A DNA stretch of 64,000 nucleotides from the NCBI GenBank assembly GCA_023055355.1, contig JALJCS010000022.1, positions 7,487,001-7,551,000 on the forward strand, written 5' to 3'. Positions 1 to 12,300 of the stretch are shown here, piece by piece. Under the pieces are notes generated by a model. That model was not told where the DNA came from and made no database searches. It was given only the letters and a program-made list of their open reading frames with translations. The stretch comes from Agelaius tricolor. Lineage: Eukaryota > Chordata > Aves > Passeriformes > Icteridae. Position numbers and translations under genes: made by a program. Positions within the stretch are counted from its first letter, which is position 1. Each line of letters starts with the position of its first letter.

Positions 1-304
1 ATGTGTCATCTGTACAAAAATAAACCATTAAGTAACCTTATTCCTTTTCATATCTTATTTGGGAGAAATCACAGCTATTTTAATGTGCTTTTCTTTTGAC
101 ACAAAATCTGTTTAAATGAAGAAAGGATGAAGTTGGATATCTCAATGTGGATCAATGCAAAAGAAGAGTATCAGTGCTCAATATCACCTTACAGCCTAAC
201 TACTGGCAAAGCACTCTGCCCAGCACTTAAAGCCCTTACTGAGGGCATTCAACCACAGGAGCAGTGTGATTTCTTCACAAGGACACAGAAAAGCAAAGTC
301 AGGA

Positions 305-578
305 CTTTTTACAAGTCCATGCAGTGATAGCACAAGAGGGAATGGCTTCAAACTGACAGAGGGCAGGTTCAGATGGGGCATTAGGGAGAAATTCTTTACT
401 GTGAGGATGGGAAGGCCCTGGCACAGGTTGTTCAGAGAAGCTGTGGCTGCTCCATCCCTGGAATTGTTCAAGGCAAGGCTGGATGGGGCTCTGAGCAACC
501 TGGGATAGTGGAAGGTGTCCCTGCCCATGGCAAGGGGCTGGAACAAGGTGAGCTTTAAGGTCCAACCATTCTGTGAGT
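305..578 (+). mobile_element. CR1 LINE, 3'-end fragment
   Basis: The sequence follows the avian CR1 3' consensus in order: a block like gcacaagagggaatggcttc, then gaaattctttactgtgaggatgg, a gcacaggttgttcagagaagctgtgg-like block, catccctggaattgttcaagg, ggatggggctctgagcaacctgg, and ggaaggtgtccctgcccatgg. It ends near attctgtgag. It is truncated at its 5' side, as most CR1 copies are. Overlapping open frames are LINE remnants and not host genes. Confidence 0.93.
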
Positions 579-3500
579 CCTCCTCTGGGTGTTCACGTCT
601 CCTTTTGTTCTGCCTCATGGAAACCAATTATGACAGTACTGCTCATTTCTTCCCTGCTGAATTATCGTGTGTTTTGATACATGTTGTTAACAGATTTGCC
701 AGATTTTTTACCTTTGAACTCCTTTTGTTTTTTATGATTAGGAACAAGCCTCTACCTGCCGTTTGCTCTGCTTTGGCATCCCTTCTGTCTCCAAGTATCC
801 TGTACAATTGAAGATGTTTTCCATTATCTCAGCCCAGTGCTGTCAGGACTCATTTTCCAGACATTTTACTAGCATCCCTTGCAATTCACAAGCTTCAGAA
901 TATCAGACCCAGATCACTTCCCATTTTCAATGCGATGCAATATACAATACATACACAGTTTCATCTTTTCCTTCTTGAAATCTTTATAGTATGATTCTCT
1001 ATTTCAAGAGCTATAAATGCTAGCTGTGATTTGAAAGAATTGTGGAGAAAACATATGACCAAAAAGAAATTCCACATACACTTGCTTATGTTGAATGATT
1101 GCGTTTTGTGGCAATGCTTTATAGCTATGATCTTTTAACAGATTATATATATGTAAAAACAGAGTAATAAAAATAGCAGTGAACTAGTAATACATTTACA
1201 ACTTTTATGGAAGGCTTTCATTGTTATGGATCATACAAAATTTACAAGACAGCCCTATTTAGTGGTGGTGTTTTTAAATGAATACATTGGAGTGCAATGT
1301 TCTTTTCTGTTCATAAACTACAAGCCAAATTCAGAACCAGGCATATTATTATTAGAATTATGAGTATACCCCAATTTATATCTATTTAGAATTTCTGAAA
1401 TTGAATTACTTTTTAATTACAATACATGCAATTCAGGCATAAGGAATTCAAGTATTATTAAACTCTCTGGGCTATAAAAATATATTAAACTCCATCCCTC
1501 TAGCAGCTACCGATGACTTATCTGAGTCTAGCAAAGCAATATATATTACTTTTCTTCCCAAATACCTTGGCAAGGTCACTTGTTTGAGAGTTGAAATGTA
1601 AATTACTTGTATTACAGCAGTATCCTCAAAAGTTTTTCATTTTCTGCATTAGCTCTCCCTCATTCCATCTGTGCTATTTTAGGACTATGAAGTCTGAACT
1701 GATTGTTTTCAAAAAAAGACATGTTAGGACAGCACTGAGACAACAATCTGGAAAGTGAGTTTCCCTTAATACTACCAATATTAATCCTTCTTCACCCTTG
1801 CCCTACAGAACTCAGTATTTATGAACAGTTAATCTTCCTTTGCTCCCCATGGCCCCTGTTCTTCTCATCTCCCAAGGTCACTGCATTTCTGGCCCGGCCA
1901 CACGTCCGTTCTTGACCCATCTGGTTTTGTGTCACCAACAAATTTGATCATGGTTGAAACTGCATCAAAGGAACACCCAACAAAGAAGATGTGAAGCAGC
2001 TGCAGATCAGACAGAAAGGCAATAGTTTACAGTTTCCATCATGAAAAGAGTTTCTGTAAATGCAGCTCTCCAGAAGAGCCAAACACTCTTGAGAACCAGG
2101 ACAAAGTTCACGTGTATAACAGATGCAGCACATCAGCATGGCCTGTCATGAAATTTGTCTCTAAAAAGGCATGTATTGTGAGTGAGATCTTTCCCAAAGT
2201 CATGTCACTGAAAAAGAAACTGCTTCATTAAATAATAAACAATGTTGTGACATCCCCTATGAAGACAAAAACACATGCAAAAAAGCCAAACCAATACACA
2301 TATGCATTTTTAATAAGATCATCTTCTTTAAGCACCCTGTTGTTGAAAACAGATATTCCATTTCTTTCTCCAAAACCACAGGCCAGGGGGAAATACTTCT
2401 GCAGCACAACTGATATGTCCCAAACCAACCATGGATTCAAGTTGCTAAACTTCACAGATGGGTTTTTTTCCCTAATTTTCTTTCAGCTGTATTTACAAGA
2501 CAGCTGGTAATTAAATCACATCTATATATTCCCTATGGAGAATACATGAGTTATTTCAGAGGTCCTAGTTAGTGTTTGCAGCAAGTTAGCCCTCAAATCA
2601 AATAGGATGGCAACCAAAACTGCACATCCTGTCTTACGCAGCATTTATTTCAACACACTATTTTAAAAATAAATGTAGAAGACAGCAATCATCACTATAC
2701 TAAATTGGCACCAAAATATTGCATAACCAAGATCCCTGGATACAATAAAAGCATAGACACTGATTCAGTTCCTAGTATTGGGTCCTTATTGTCATGCTCC
2801 GGCCCAAATCAATACCCAGAAAGTTTTAGTGGTGTAAATGGTAACAGTGTTGATAATGATTTTATACTTATCTTTCACATTTCCTACAGAAAAATTCTCA
2901 GTATTTCACCAAACCCACACAAATTTAATGGAAGAATCAGTTTATACATCAGAAACCCAAGCATTTTTCAAGTGTATGCAAGTGATATAGTCCTGCTACA
3001 CAGCCACAGGTCTAAAATTCAGACAACTGCCTGACATGGAGGTAGAAGATTCCAAAAGACAGAATAACAGCCACAAAACTTCATTTGGATGAGACACCAC
3101 ATCAAAGATTTCACAGAGTAGAGAAGTTTAGCAGAACCAGTGACTAGTTAATATTTTTTTTTTCTGTTGAGTAAATTCTCTGTCCAATCCTACCTCAAGA
3201 TGCAGATGGTTTCAGCAAGTCTGTGGGAAGATGGTCCCCACAATGTTTAATGAGACCAGCTTTGTTTTCTACACATACACTATATCACAGCTCTTCCTGA
3301 GCAAGGAAATACCAAAGACAGCAGCAGCAAAAGCTAAATGCTAAGAAATCCCTTCATCCCCCATCTGTCCCAACCACTGGCACCTCAACCAATAGTTACG
3401 ACTCAGTGAGTTGTCCTCGCCTCTTTCTTTCCCATTCTTAGATGTTTACATCCTAGAACAGATTCTCCTTCTGAAACTGGAAACTTAAGGATTTGTTCAT

Positions 3501-4598
3501 AACAGTAATAATGGCATTAAACTCATAATATGGCCAGTCAAGTCCCTCGGGGATTTTAATGCAGTTCTCATAAGCCTCCAAACACAAACACCAAAATATG
3601 CTGGCCCTGGAAACAAAACAGAAGGAAAGAACAGGAATGCAGATAATGCATGTGCCCTTCCTTTGTTTCATCTGTTTTCCAGTCTATGCAAAAGAAATAT
3701 TTTTTGTGTTAAAGTGTTTCAAAAATAACACAGACATTAATTTTTTTAAACTTGGAAACATTTCTATTTTTGCCTAATCCAGTCAGAAGTAAATACTGAA
3801 CATGGCCATTTTACAAACCTTTCAAAGCTGTTCTTTATTCCTGAAAGCAGTATGTTTTCCAAATCCTAGAAACTATAACATGCTCAATTTGTCCACATCA
3901 GTTACATTGCATGGCTTTATGTGGCAAGGCGTGAGACAATGTGCTCAACTACACAGCAAGCAAAATAATAAATGCTTGACAGAAATGGAACTGCTCCAAA
4001 AGCCTACAAAATTATTTCTGAAGTTTTTTTGTTATAAACAAAGACAGCTCTGGAAGTCGCCAGACAATGACTGAGAAGATCTGGTACTTTAAAAGGAGAA
4101 GGGTTTTTGAGTATCATAAATCTGATACAGTCTATAGCAGTGATTACACAAAGTAATAAGCATTGAGCACACTATTGATGAGTTTTATTTAGCTTAGTAT
4201 GGAAGTAAACCTCCTTTGAAACAATGCAAAATACTTGAAAGCTCAATAGTATTGGCAAAAATATAATAATAATTAAAAGTCAGCAGAGGAAGGAAATGCA
4301 ATTGCCAGGTACCTCAGAGAAAAAACACAGCGGTGTTTTCTGAGTTATGCTTGGGAAGTTTGATCTGTGTCAAGCCTGGACATAACCAGAGGTGCTGGGG
4401 ACTGAGCAGTGACAGCCAGAGCTGGTGCAGGCTCACTGCAGCCTGTGAGCTACAGGAGAAACACTGACAGCTCCTCCTCCTCACAATTAATCCACTCAGG
4501 TCACCGTTTCATGAAGAATCCTCATTCCACCTGTGGCACCTTTCCTCAGCCAATGGGCTGATCACTGGAATCAGTGCCCACTGCCTGAGGGTAATTCC

Positions 4599-4676
4599 TA
4601 TAAGAATGACTGATATCAGAGAGAAATATATTAAAAATACTGTTTATAAACCAGAAATTTGAGGTACCTAAAAAGC
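4599..4676 (+). repeat. 78-bp direct repeat, copy 1
   Basis: This copy begins tataagaatgactgatatca and ends gaggtacctaaaaagc. It matches 5409-5486 at 76 of 78 positions; the only differences are TG versus CA at 4641-4642. The flanking sequences differ completely. It does not correspond to any family I recognise. Confidence 0.9.
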
Positions 4677-5408
4677 AAATAGACCCCCTGAAACAGGGCT
4701 GTGCACGCTGCTCATGGCACTGTTTGAAACAATTCCTAAACAACCGTGGTGCTTCTTTTCAATTAGATCCTGTAAGGGGCTACATTTAATAGCTCACAGC
4801 CCCTTTATCAAACACAAGACCTCGGCACCATAGGGTGTGTCTATACAGCTCAAATATACATTGAGGAACTCATTAGCATTTTTTCCTACTCAAATTAATT
4901 AGCCCTACTGAAAAGATGCATTTTTCCCCAGCTTGTGATTAAAGTCTGACTTCTGACTACAATTTCAGTTAAGAGTTGAATAAACAATGATAGGATGCTA
5001 TAAGGCCAGTAAACTTTTTTTCCAACACATTTTTTTATTTAGAGAATTATTTTATTTAGACTCTAAATGGTAATTAACTTAGGAGTACACTCAGCAGTGG
5101 TAAAATTCATGCTGTTCTGCACTTGTAGAGGTACAAAAGGTCCCTTGTTTGCAGTACTATGCTGGTCAATTCCTGTGGTAGAGCTGTTGATTCTCTGCAT
5201 GAGTTTTCTCAGATAATACATAGCCTTTTAAATATTGGTGCACAGGGTATTTATAAAGCATGTATTTTCCAAAGCTTGGCAAAGAAAGCTTATTGACTTT
5301 GATAATTTTTCAATGCTTGATTTAAACTTTGTAATTTAAATTGAACATTTAAAAAGAATTAAAGGTTTATGCTACATATTTTTCAATTATGAAGGCAGGT
5401 TTTATAAT

Positions 5409-5486
5409 TATAAGAATGACTGATATCAGAGAGAAATATATTAAAAATACCATTTATAAACCAGAAATTTGAGGTACCTAAAAAGC
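5409..5486 (+). repeat. 78-bp direct repeat, copy 2
   Basis: This is the second copy of the repeat at 4599-4676, in the same orientation and exactly 810 bases downstream. The match begins and ends abruptly, with no similarity in the 10-20 flanking bases on either side. Confidence 0.9.
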
Positions 5487-8400
5487 GTATTTGGGATAAA
5501 TACACTCAAATTTGCTTTAGCATGTCAAAAATAATATTGTACTTCAGCTGACTAAAGCATCTTGAACTGAAACAGCCATAGGAGAGCTGTCTTAATTTTC
5601 CTTTGGGTGTGTGCCAGCACAAAGCCAGGCAAGAGTGACTTCTAAGCTGCAGTGTTTTCAGAGTGGTGGCATGAAAAGTGCCAACACTATCAATTAAACA
5701 AAGATGGGAATACTGCTCTCCCAGAGCATCAGCTCTGGATCTAGCAGCTGCTTGCTTTACAAATAGGAGCAGCTTGCTCTGTTTCAGAGCCTTCTAACTT
5801 TCATAAAGTAGATGGGTTTACAAACAGGACAAGATGTTTCTGAGGTTCTGGTAATGGAGGAAAATACATCTGCTGTCTGATTGCAGAGCTATAAACTGAG
5901 TTTTCCACATAAATAATCCTCTCCATCTGTAGCATGAAGTGTAGGTGAAAAACATAAGGCTACCAATTCTGCTCTGTAAAATTCAGGCACTGCCTTTATA
6001 AATGAATTTCATGCAAGGTCTCAGTTCTATTTGTTCCTGACAGAACAAGGCATATAGCTTTTATACCATAACTGCCTAAAGCTTGCTTGCTCTCCTGAAA
6101 TGAATACCAATTCTAAGAGTCAGATGATGATCACAGCAATGCTCAAAACGCACACAAGATGCATGACAAGCATCACAAACAGGACACTGAAGTGCTCCAT
6201 TAAAACCTGTCTTGGGTCTAGAAGGATCTTAGAGATCTGACCAACAAGAGACACATCATGGAGTGAAGGACTGAGCAGGGGCACACACATGTTACACTCA
6301 GGTGAACCTTTATCAGTGTAAGGGAGAGCACGGAGCATCCTACACATTTTAAAAAACAACAGAGCTTTAAGTTCAAGAGCTGCCCACATGGAAAATCTCC
6401 TGTGCTTGGAAGGAATTTTCTTGCCTCTGCATGATGTACTCTCCTTATCAGGTCGCTCAAAGCAAAGAAGTCATAATGTGAGAATAATTATCAAGAACAA
6501 GTCCTGTTTTGTGGAAAGTATCTCCTAAGATTATCTGTCAGAGGCATCAGACTACTGCATAAAAGCCTATATAAAAACTCTTGAGAGTTTTTAATCCGTA
6601 TTTTTCATGAGTAATGAAAAATAATATCTGGAATTAGACCAAAGGCTGAAAAAGTGTTTCTTTAAATGTTACACACTGCTTAGATATATCTTATAGAAGG
6701 CAAACACAATCCTCTTTCCTCACATAACTTAAGAGGGAAGGTAATAGCTGTGTCCCTTTTTATGTGTGAATAAAGCAGGCACAACACACACACAGAATTC
6801 CAAAAGATGCAATTAATCAAAACATCTCAAGGTCACACAGACAAGCTGTTTTCAACCTAGAATACACAAAGCTACATCATTATTGAGAGTGGTTATATCC
6901 TGCAGTTTGCTTGGGAAAGCTCCATCTGATCCTAGCAAAAAAAAATTGCCCAAGGAGGGACTAAAAATCTGATCCAGTGAAGCTGATTTTGATTCAACTC
7001 TGATGGAAAACAACTGGAGACTCAATGGTAGCAGAGGGCCTACAGTGCTCATAATGAGACCCTGATAATAGAATGTAAATGGTATCCTGTGACTAAAAGC
7101 AAGAGAAAACACTGCAGCAGCTAACTATAAAACATATTTGTGATAATTTAATGCTATGGATATGGGTTCTCCAGCTTAAAACAAATTCTTTCCAGATGAA
7201 GCAGCAAAATAATAACAAATGTATTTTGCTCCAGTGTTCCACCATACATGAATAGAAAAACAATGAGAAGCCAATTTCACAGTGGCTGATGCTATCCTCA
7301 CAAATAAAATATAATCTGTAATTAAAAGAAGTAATTGGCACACTACTTAATTACTGCAAAATACATTCTTGAAATAACGTGACCTGATGAAATAAGCAGG
7401 TTTTAACATGCAAACATCACTTTTCTCCCTCTGCCAAGTGTCCTTAAGAACCATTATTTAGCTTGCAAAATAGCTGCTACAATTTGACTGGTGTCGGTAT
7501 AACCTGGTTTCTCATTAATGTGTCTCCAAGATTCCCATTAGCAGCCAACTGACAATGAGTGAAAACAACAAACAGAAAAACATTTATATTCCATTACACA
7601 GCAGGAGTGATTGTATAAAGATGTAACACAATACAGAGTTTGTGGAATTCTGCCAGGTGAGAAAGCAAAGTGGTCATTTCCTTCTCTCCAACACCAAACA
7701 CAGCACTACACACCCTCCTCCAGGAATATGCTGCCAGCTTTCAAGTTTTGGTACTCAGTGGAGTAGCTTTTTGATAGAAATGAAAGGAGAGTGAAAACAA
7801 ACAGAGGAGTTTCTGTTTGAAGATGTATTTTACACTACCTGAAGCTCTCCAGTTCAGGGTTTGACACATTTTAGTTTTATTCACACGCAAGATGTTGTCT
7901 TCTTCCCTTCTACTTGTCTGCCTCATTCCAGATGTTACTTCTCCAAAATTATATTTCAATTGATTATTCAACATTTACTTGTCACCAGTGCAGAAAAGAA
8001 ACTGCTAAAAATGCAGGTATTTAAATTCTAAGTACAGCATAAAAATTAATGCTGTATGACAGTCATCACAGGATACATCCTCTAAACAACAAAAGGCAGA
8101 TTTTTCCTTATGAAGCAAATCCAACTTGCTTCTTCCATGTTTGTTTTATTAAATAAAACTGTGGCATGGCTGTCTATCTGAAGTACAATTCACTTTATTA
8201 ACTCTAATAAAATAAATGGCCTCTGAATGCCAGATGTGAGACGGGACTCGTGCATTTTTGTTTCTTTCCAGCTCATGTCCTTGAGCTGATTCCACTGTGA
8301 GGCAACAAACACTGACAGAAGAATTGGGAGCAGGATTAAGCAAGTTTGGGAGCAGTTTATTAACTATGATATGGGTTAAGAGAGCAACACTCTGCTTTGA

Positions 8401-8902
8401 GAATATTTGGCCTTATGATGGTAGTGCCTTTAAACACGTGCTGAGCTAAGATCCTATGGTTTAAGGGCACCATGTTGAATTACAAACAGAAAGGTTTGGC
8501 TCTTCCCAAATTGCACACTGCTGGCCAGCTCTGTGAACAGAAATGTTCACACATCTCCTGCACAGTACAAACTGCCACCAGTGAAGGTTTTGAAAACTTC
8601 TAACAGAATTAAATGCACTCTCACAGAACAACCAGTGCAGAGTACAGTCAGGAAATTAGGATAACTGCATTTTTTCCAATGGAAAAGAGCTATTTCTGGG
8701 GAAATGTCTGGAAGTTTACACAAATGAGCCTCCTAACCTTCCTCTCAGTAAACCTGCTGTTGAATGATTTATGAAAAGAAACTTTCCAGTCAGCAAGGCC
8801 CAGAATTCAAGACGTGTTTCTACCTTAACTTTCCCTGTCATGCACATGTTAGTCAGATTTTAACTACATCAGTAAAGGTGATCTTAGTCACTGGTACAGC
8901 AT

Positions 8903-9031
8903 TTCACAAAATATTCTGAGTTGGAAGGGACCCAAGAGCATCAAGTCTGATTTTTAAGTGAATGGCCCATACAGAGATCAAACCCACAAGCTCTGGTGTT
9001 GTTAACACCATGCTCTGACCCACTGAGCTAA
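8903..9031 (-). mobile_element. tRNA-Ile-derived SINE with CR1-like tail (TguSINE1-type)
   Basis: Read on the minus strand, it starts with a degenerate tRNA: A-box-like TAGCTCAGTGGGTCAGAGC, then GGTGTTAACAACACC in the anticodon arm, then B-box-like GGGTTTGATC. This is followed by GGGCCATTCACTTAA and a CR1-type tail GGGTCCCTTCCAACTCAGAA, ending TTTTGTGAAA. This is the structure of the passerine SINE built from tRNA-Ile and a CR1 3' end. The family name is from memory and was not searched. Confidence 0.85.
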
Positions 9032-9044
9032 AATCAGGGTCATT

Positions 9045-9303
9045 GGTTCATGGGAATGGCCTGAAGCTGTGTCAGGGGAGGTTTAGGTGGGATATTGGAA
9101 ACAGGTTCTTGCCCCAGAGGGTGGTTGGGCACTGGAACAGGCTCCCCAGGGCAGGGGTCACAGCACCAAGCCCGACAGAGCAAGAATATTTGTACAGCAC
9201 TCCCGGGCACATGGTGAGATCCTTGGGCTCGTCCTGGGCAGGGTCAGGAGCTGGACTCAATGATCCCTGTGGGTCCCTTCCAGCTCAGCAGATTCTGTGA
9301 TAC
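9045..9303 (+). mobile_element. CR1 LINE, 3'-end fragment
   Basis: This is a CR1 3' end with the characteristic ggggaggtttaggtgggata, ggttgggcactggaacaggc, gctggactcaatgatccctg and tgggtcccttccagctcagc, ending attctgtgat. It starts only about 15 bases after the 5' end of the oppositely oriented SINE at 8903-9031. It is 5'-truncated and non-coding. Confidence 0.92.
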
Positions 9304-12300
9304 CACATCCTGGAAAAGGAGTGTTTGAATTCAGTTTCAAGCCAGCACCAGAAAGGAACTGTACAGGAGAGAAAAAGCTACAGCTTTAACTCTCCTGACC
9401 TCCAGGTTCTTGCGTCTGCCAAATATACATTAGCTCTGCTTTTACATTTAATATGAAAAAACCTGGAGTCCTGTCAGCACCTATTCACTCAAGTCTTAAA
9501 ACAACTAAGGATAAAAAAGTCAAAGAGAATGAACTCGGCCACATTCTCTGCAAACCTCACAGCTTCTCACACTGCTGCTGGAGGAGAGAAACAACCTGGG
9601 TGTTACAATGTGAAATGGATAAACACTTCCTTTGACAATTAAAATGAGCATGATCTTCCACAGCAAATACCAGCACATCCCCCCACACCTTTCAGGTGAA
9701 CTCAATAATTTCAGACAAATCAGGGATGCTTCAAACCACACAGAAGAAATGTGAACAGCAGGAGTCCCCCAGTGGTAAAAATACCTCAAAGAAACCTTTT
9801 CTTCCTCCCAAATACCACTTTGTACAGCACTTTGGGCAGCTAGCCAAAACCTTGTCTCTAAAAGCAGCTGTAGAGTGATTTAGAGATGTATTTTAGTACT
9901 TTTACCACTCTTTAAAAATCAACAAAATAATACATTTATTGCACCTTAATAGTACACATCTGAGGAGTTAACACCATTAAAAAAAAAACCTTTCTAGCTT
10001 TCCTGTTGTAGTATAATAAATCATTCCAAATATGCACAGTAATTTCTAGAATTTTATTAAAATACTTTGCTGCAATTGGATCATTTCACACAACAGAAAG
10101 TCATTACCAAGAATTAGACCACTGCACTCAGCTACAATCTGGGGAAAAGCTGATTTGTAAAGTAATACTCTGAAGTACCAACGTTTTCTGAGTTTGAACA
10201 TTTTTCAAATATTAGAAAGACCTTCAAAATTCTGAAAGGCACGAGGAGGGATAAGTTCTAAACCTTAATTCTCTCTGACATGCTCCTTGACAGTGTGATC
10301 TTGTTCAACATGGAGCATTTGTGCTTAGGAACATTATGAATTGTCACCCTAATCTATTGGCAACACTTTTCCACAGAAGAGGAACAACCTGCCCAGGAGA
10401 CAGAGGAGCCATCTATCTGTTACAAGCACTTTGCACATCTCCCATTCTGACAGCTGCAGTGGGCAGCAGCTCTTCTCACCACAGTGCAGGTCCAGAATTA
10501 CTTATTGCATTTCTCAGGCTGGCTGAAGACAGGAACTCGACACTTTGAGTACACTACAAGCCTGAATATTGACTCTTACAATGCAGTCCTTCAATTAGCA
10601 GGCATCACTGCTCAAGGGGAGCTGACTGTTGGCTCTACATTATTCTTTTTACAACAGAATAATTCATTCTGTAACTTGTAAATTACATTTCTCCTCACAG
10701 TCTACAACAGATATTGCATACTGCCCGCATTACAGAAATCAGTGATGGTTTCTTTTCTGAAGATCTTACTAGAAACAGCTCTAGAGAAAACATTTGAGAT
10801 CAATTACTCCCGCCTCCTGTTAGTGTCCTAGCTATAGTCACTTATTGATTACCTTTCAAGCATTATTTTAATTTTATTATGTCCATGTAGGATTAAATAC
10901 ATATTTAAAACACTGAGTTAACTAAAAATAATTATTAAAATCAGTATATACAGTTGCAATGCTACAAACACGACTTTGAAAGGCAAAATAGAATAAGGTT
11001 TCCTGTTATCTTAGCCTGGCAAAGTGTTGATATTGAGAAGATTCTCATGGTGACATTTTCCTCCTTAAAGCAGGACCAAAAGTTTGCAACATTTAAATCC
11101 TTGACTTAACGCCACAGGAAGGAGATAAATCTCTTTTTAATAATCTGAGGGGTTTATAAGCTTACTTGCAATTAGCATAAATGAAAGCTGCTATCAGAGT
11201 GTGTAATTACTGCCCAGCAATGCAGTACCTAAGCCTAGGAATGACAGCTCCACAAGTGCACCCATTCTCTGCCCTGCTGAGCGATTTAAAGCAGGTAAGA
11301 GCAGTGCAGAGTGGCTGCCTGCAGTGGTGTCACAACAAGCCACCTGCTGTCAGAAATGTCCCTGTGACACCTGGGATGCCCAAATGCCAACGCGTTTTTA
11401 ATAAATAAATAAAAACACAACGCTCAAGCATCACAGTTATTCACTGTTTGTAGTAATGCCATTAAGGATGTCTTTAATATATTGAGAACCTCACCTCTGA
11501 GTCAGCAGCTCAAACACAGAGGGCAATGACTGAGAGGAGTTCCACAGCTGCATGGGGAGCTACACGCAACAAGCTGGGGAGAAAGGGCAGCGTTCAGAAA
11601 TCCTACAGAAATCCTTTTTGTAATTGGCATCTCCTGCAAGGAGGAGAACTGAGCAAGGAATGAAAAATTAACTACTTTCCTTTTCCAGGGCTACCTGCTC
11701 TGCTCTGCCACACTGGCCATGCAGGACTGACAACCCCAGTTTGAAGAGAGCTAAGGCATGTGGTACTGTTTTTCTTCAAATAGGAAAATACTAAATTTAT
11801 TCTCATTTATGCTTTTGAATCTTCCCACAGCTCTCAGAGAAAGGTCAAGGGCATGCAGATAAGATATTTTTAGTTATACAGCAGAAATGTATTAAAAAAC
11901 TAAGTGCAGCCTCAAGTCAGATTCCAATATTTCTATTTACCAAATTCAAAAACACTGTATGCCTTTCTCTCTAAACATTAACACAGCTAGAGTTAATAAA
12001 TGTACTTTCTACCCAACCCAAAAAGAGCTGTCGAGGTACTTTTAAAATGTGCAAAAATTTAAAAAAAAAACCACCCAAACACATCACCAAACACTGTGTT
12101 TAACAATTCTCACAGCAATTTATAGACAAGATTTATACACTAACACACCACATTTCTTTGCAAGTCTTCTTTAATTTTCTGTTGCAAAGGTGGGATGTTT
12201 GGCAAGGGGAAGAGACATCTCACACATCAGCAGCCTTGGGGGATGTTTGCTTAGAAACACACAGTTTGACCTCTCAGAGGATCAAATCAGTTTACTTCAT

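Noticed and set aside
8903..9031. A tRNA gene
   Set aside because: The A- and B-box-like words belong to a SINE. The cloverleaf is degraded and the element continues directly into a CR1 tail.
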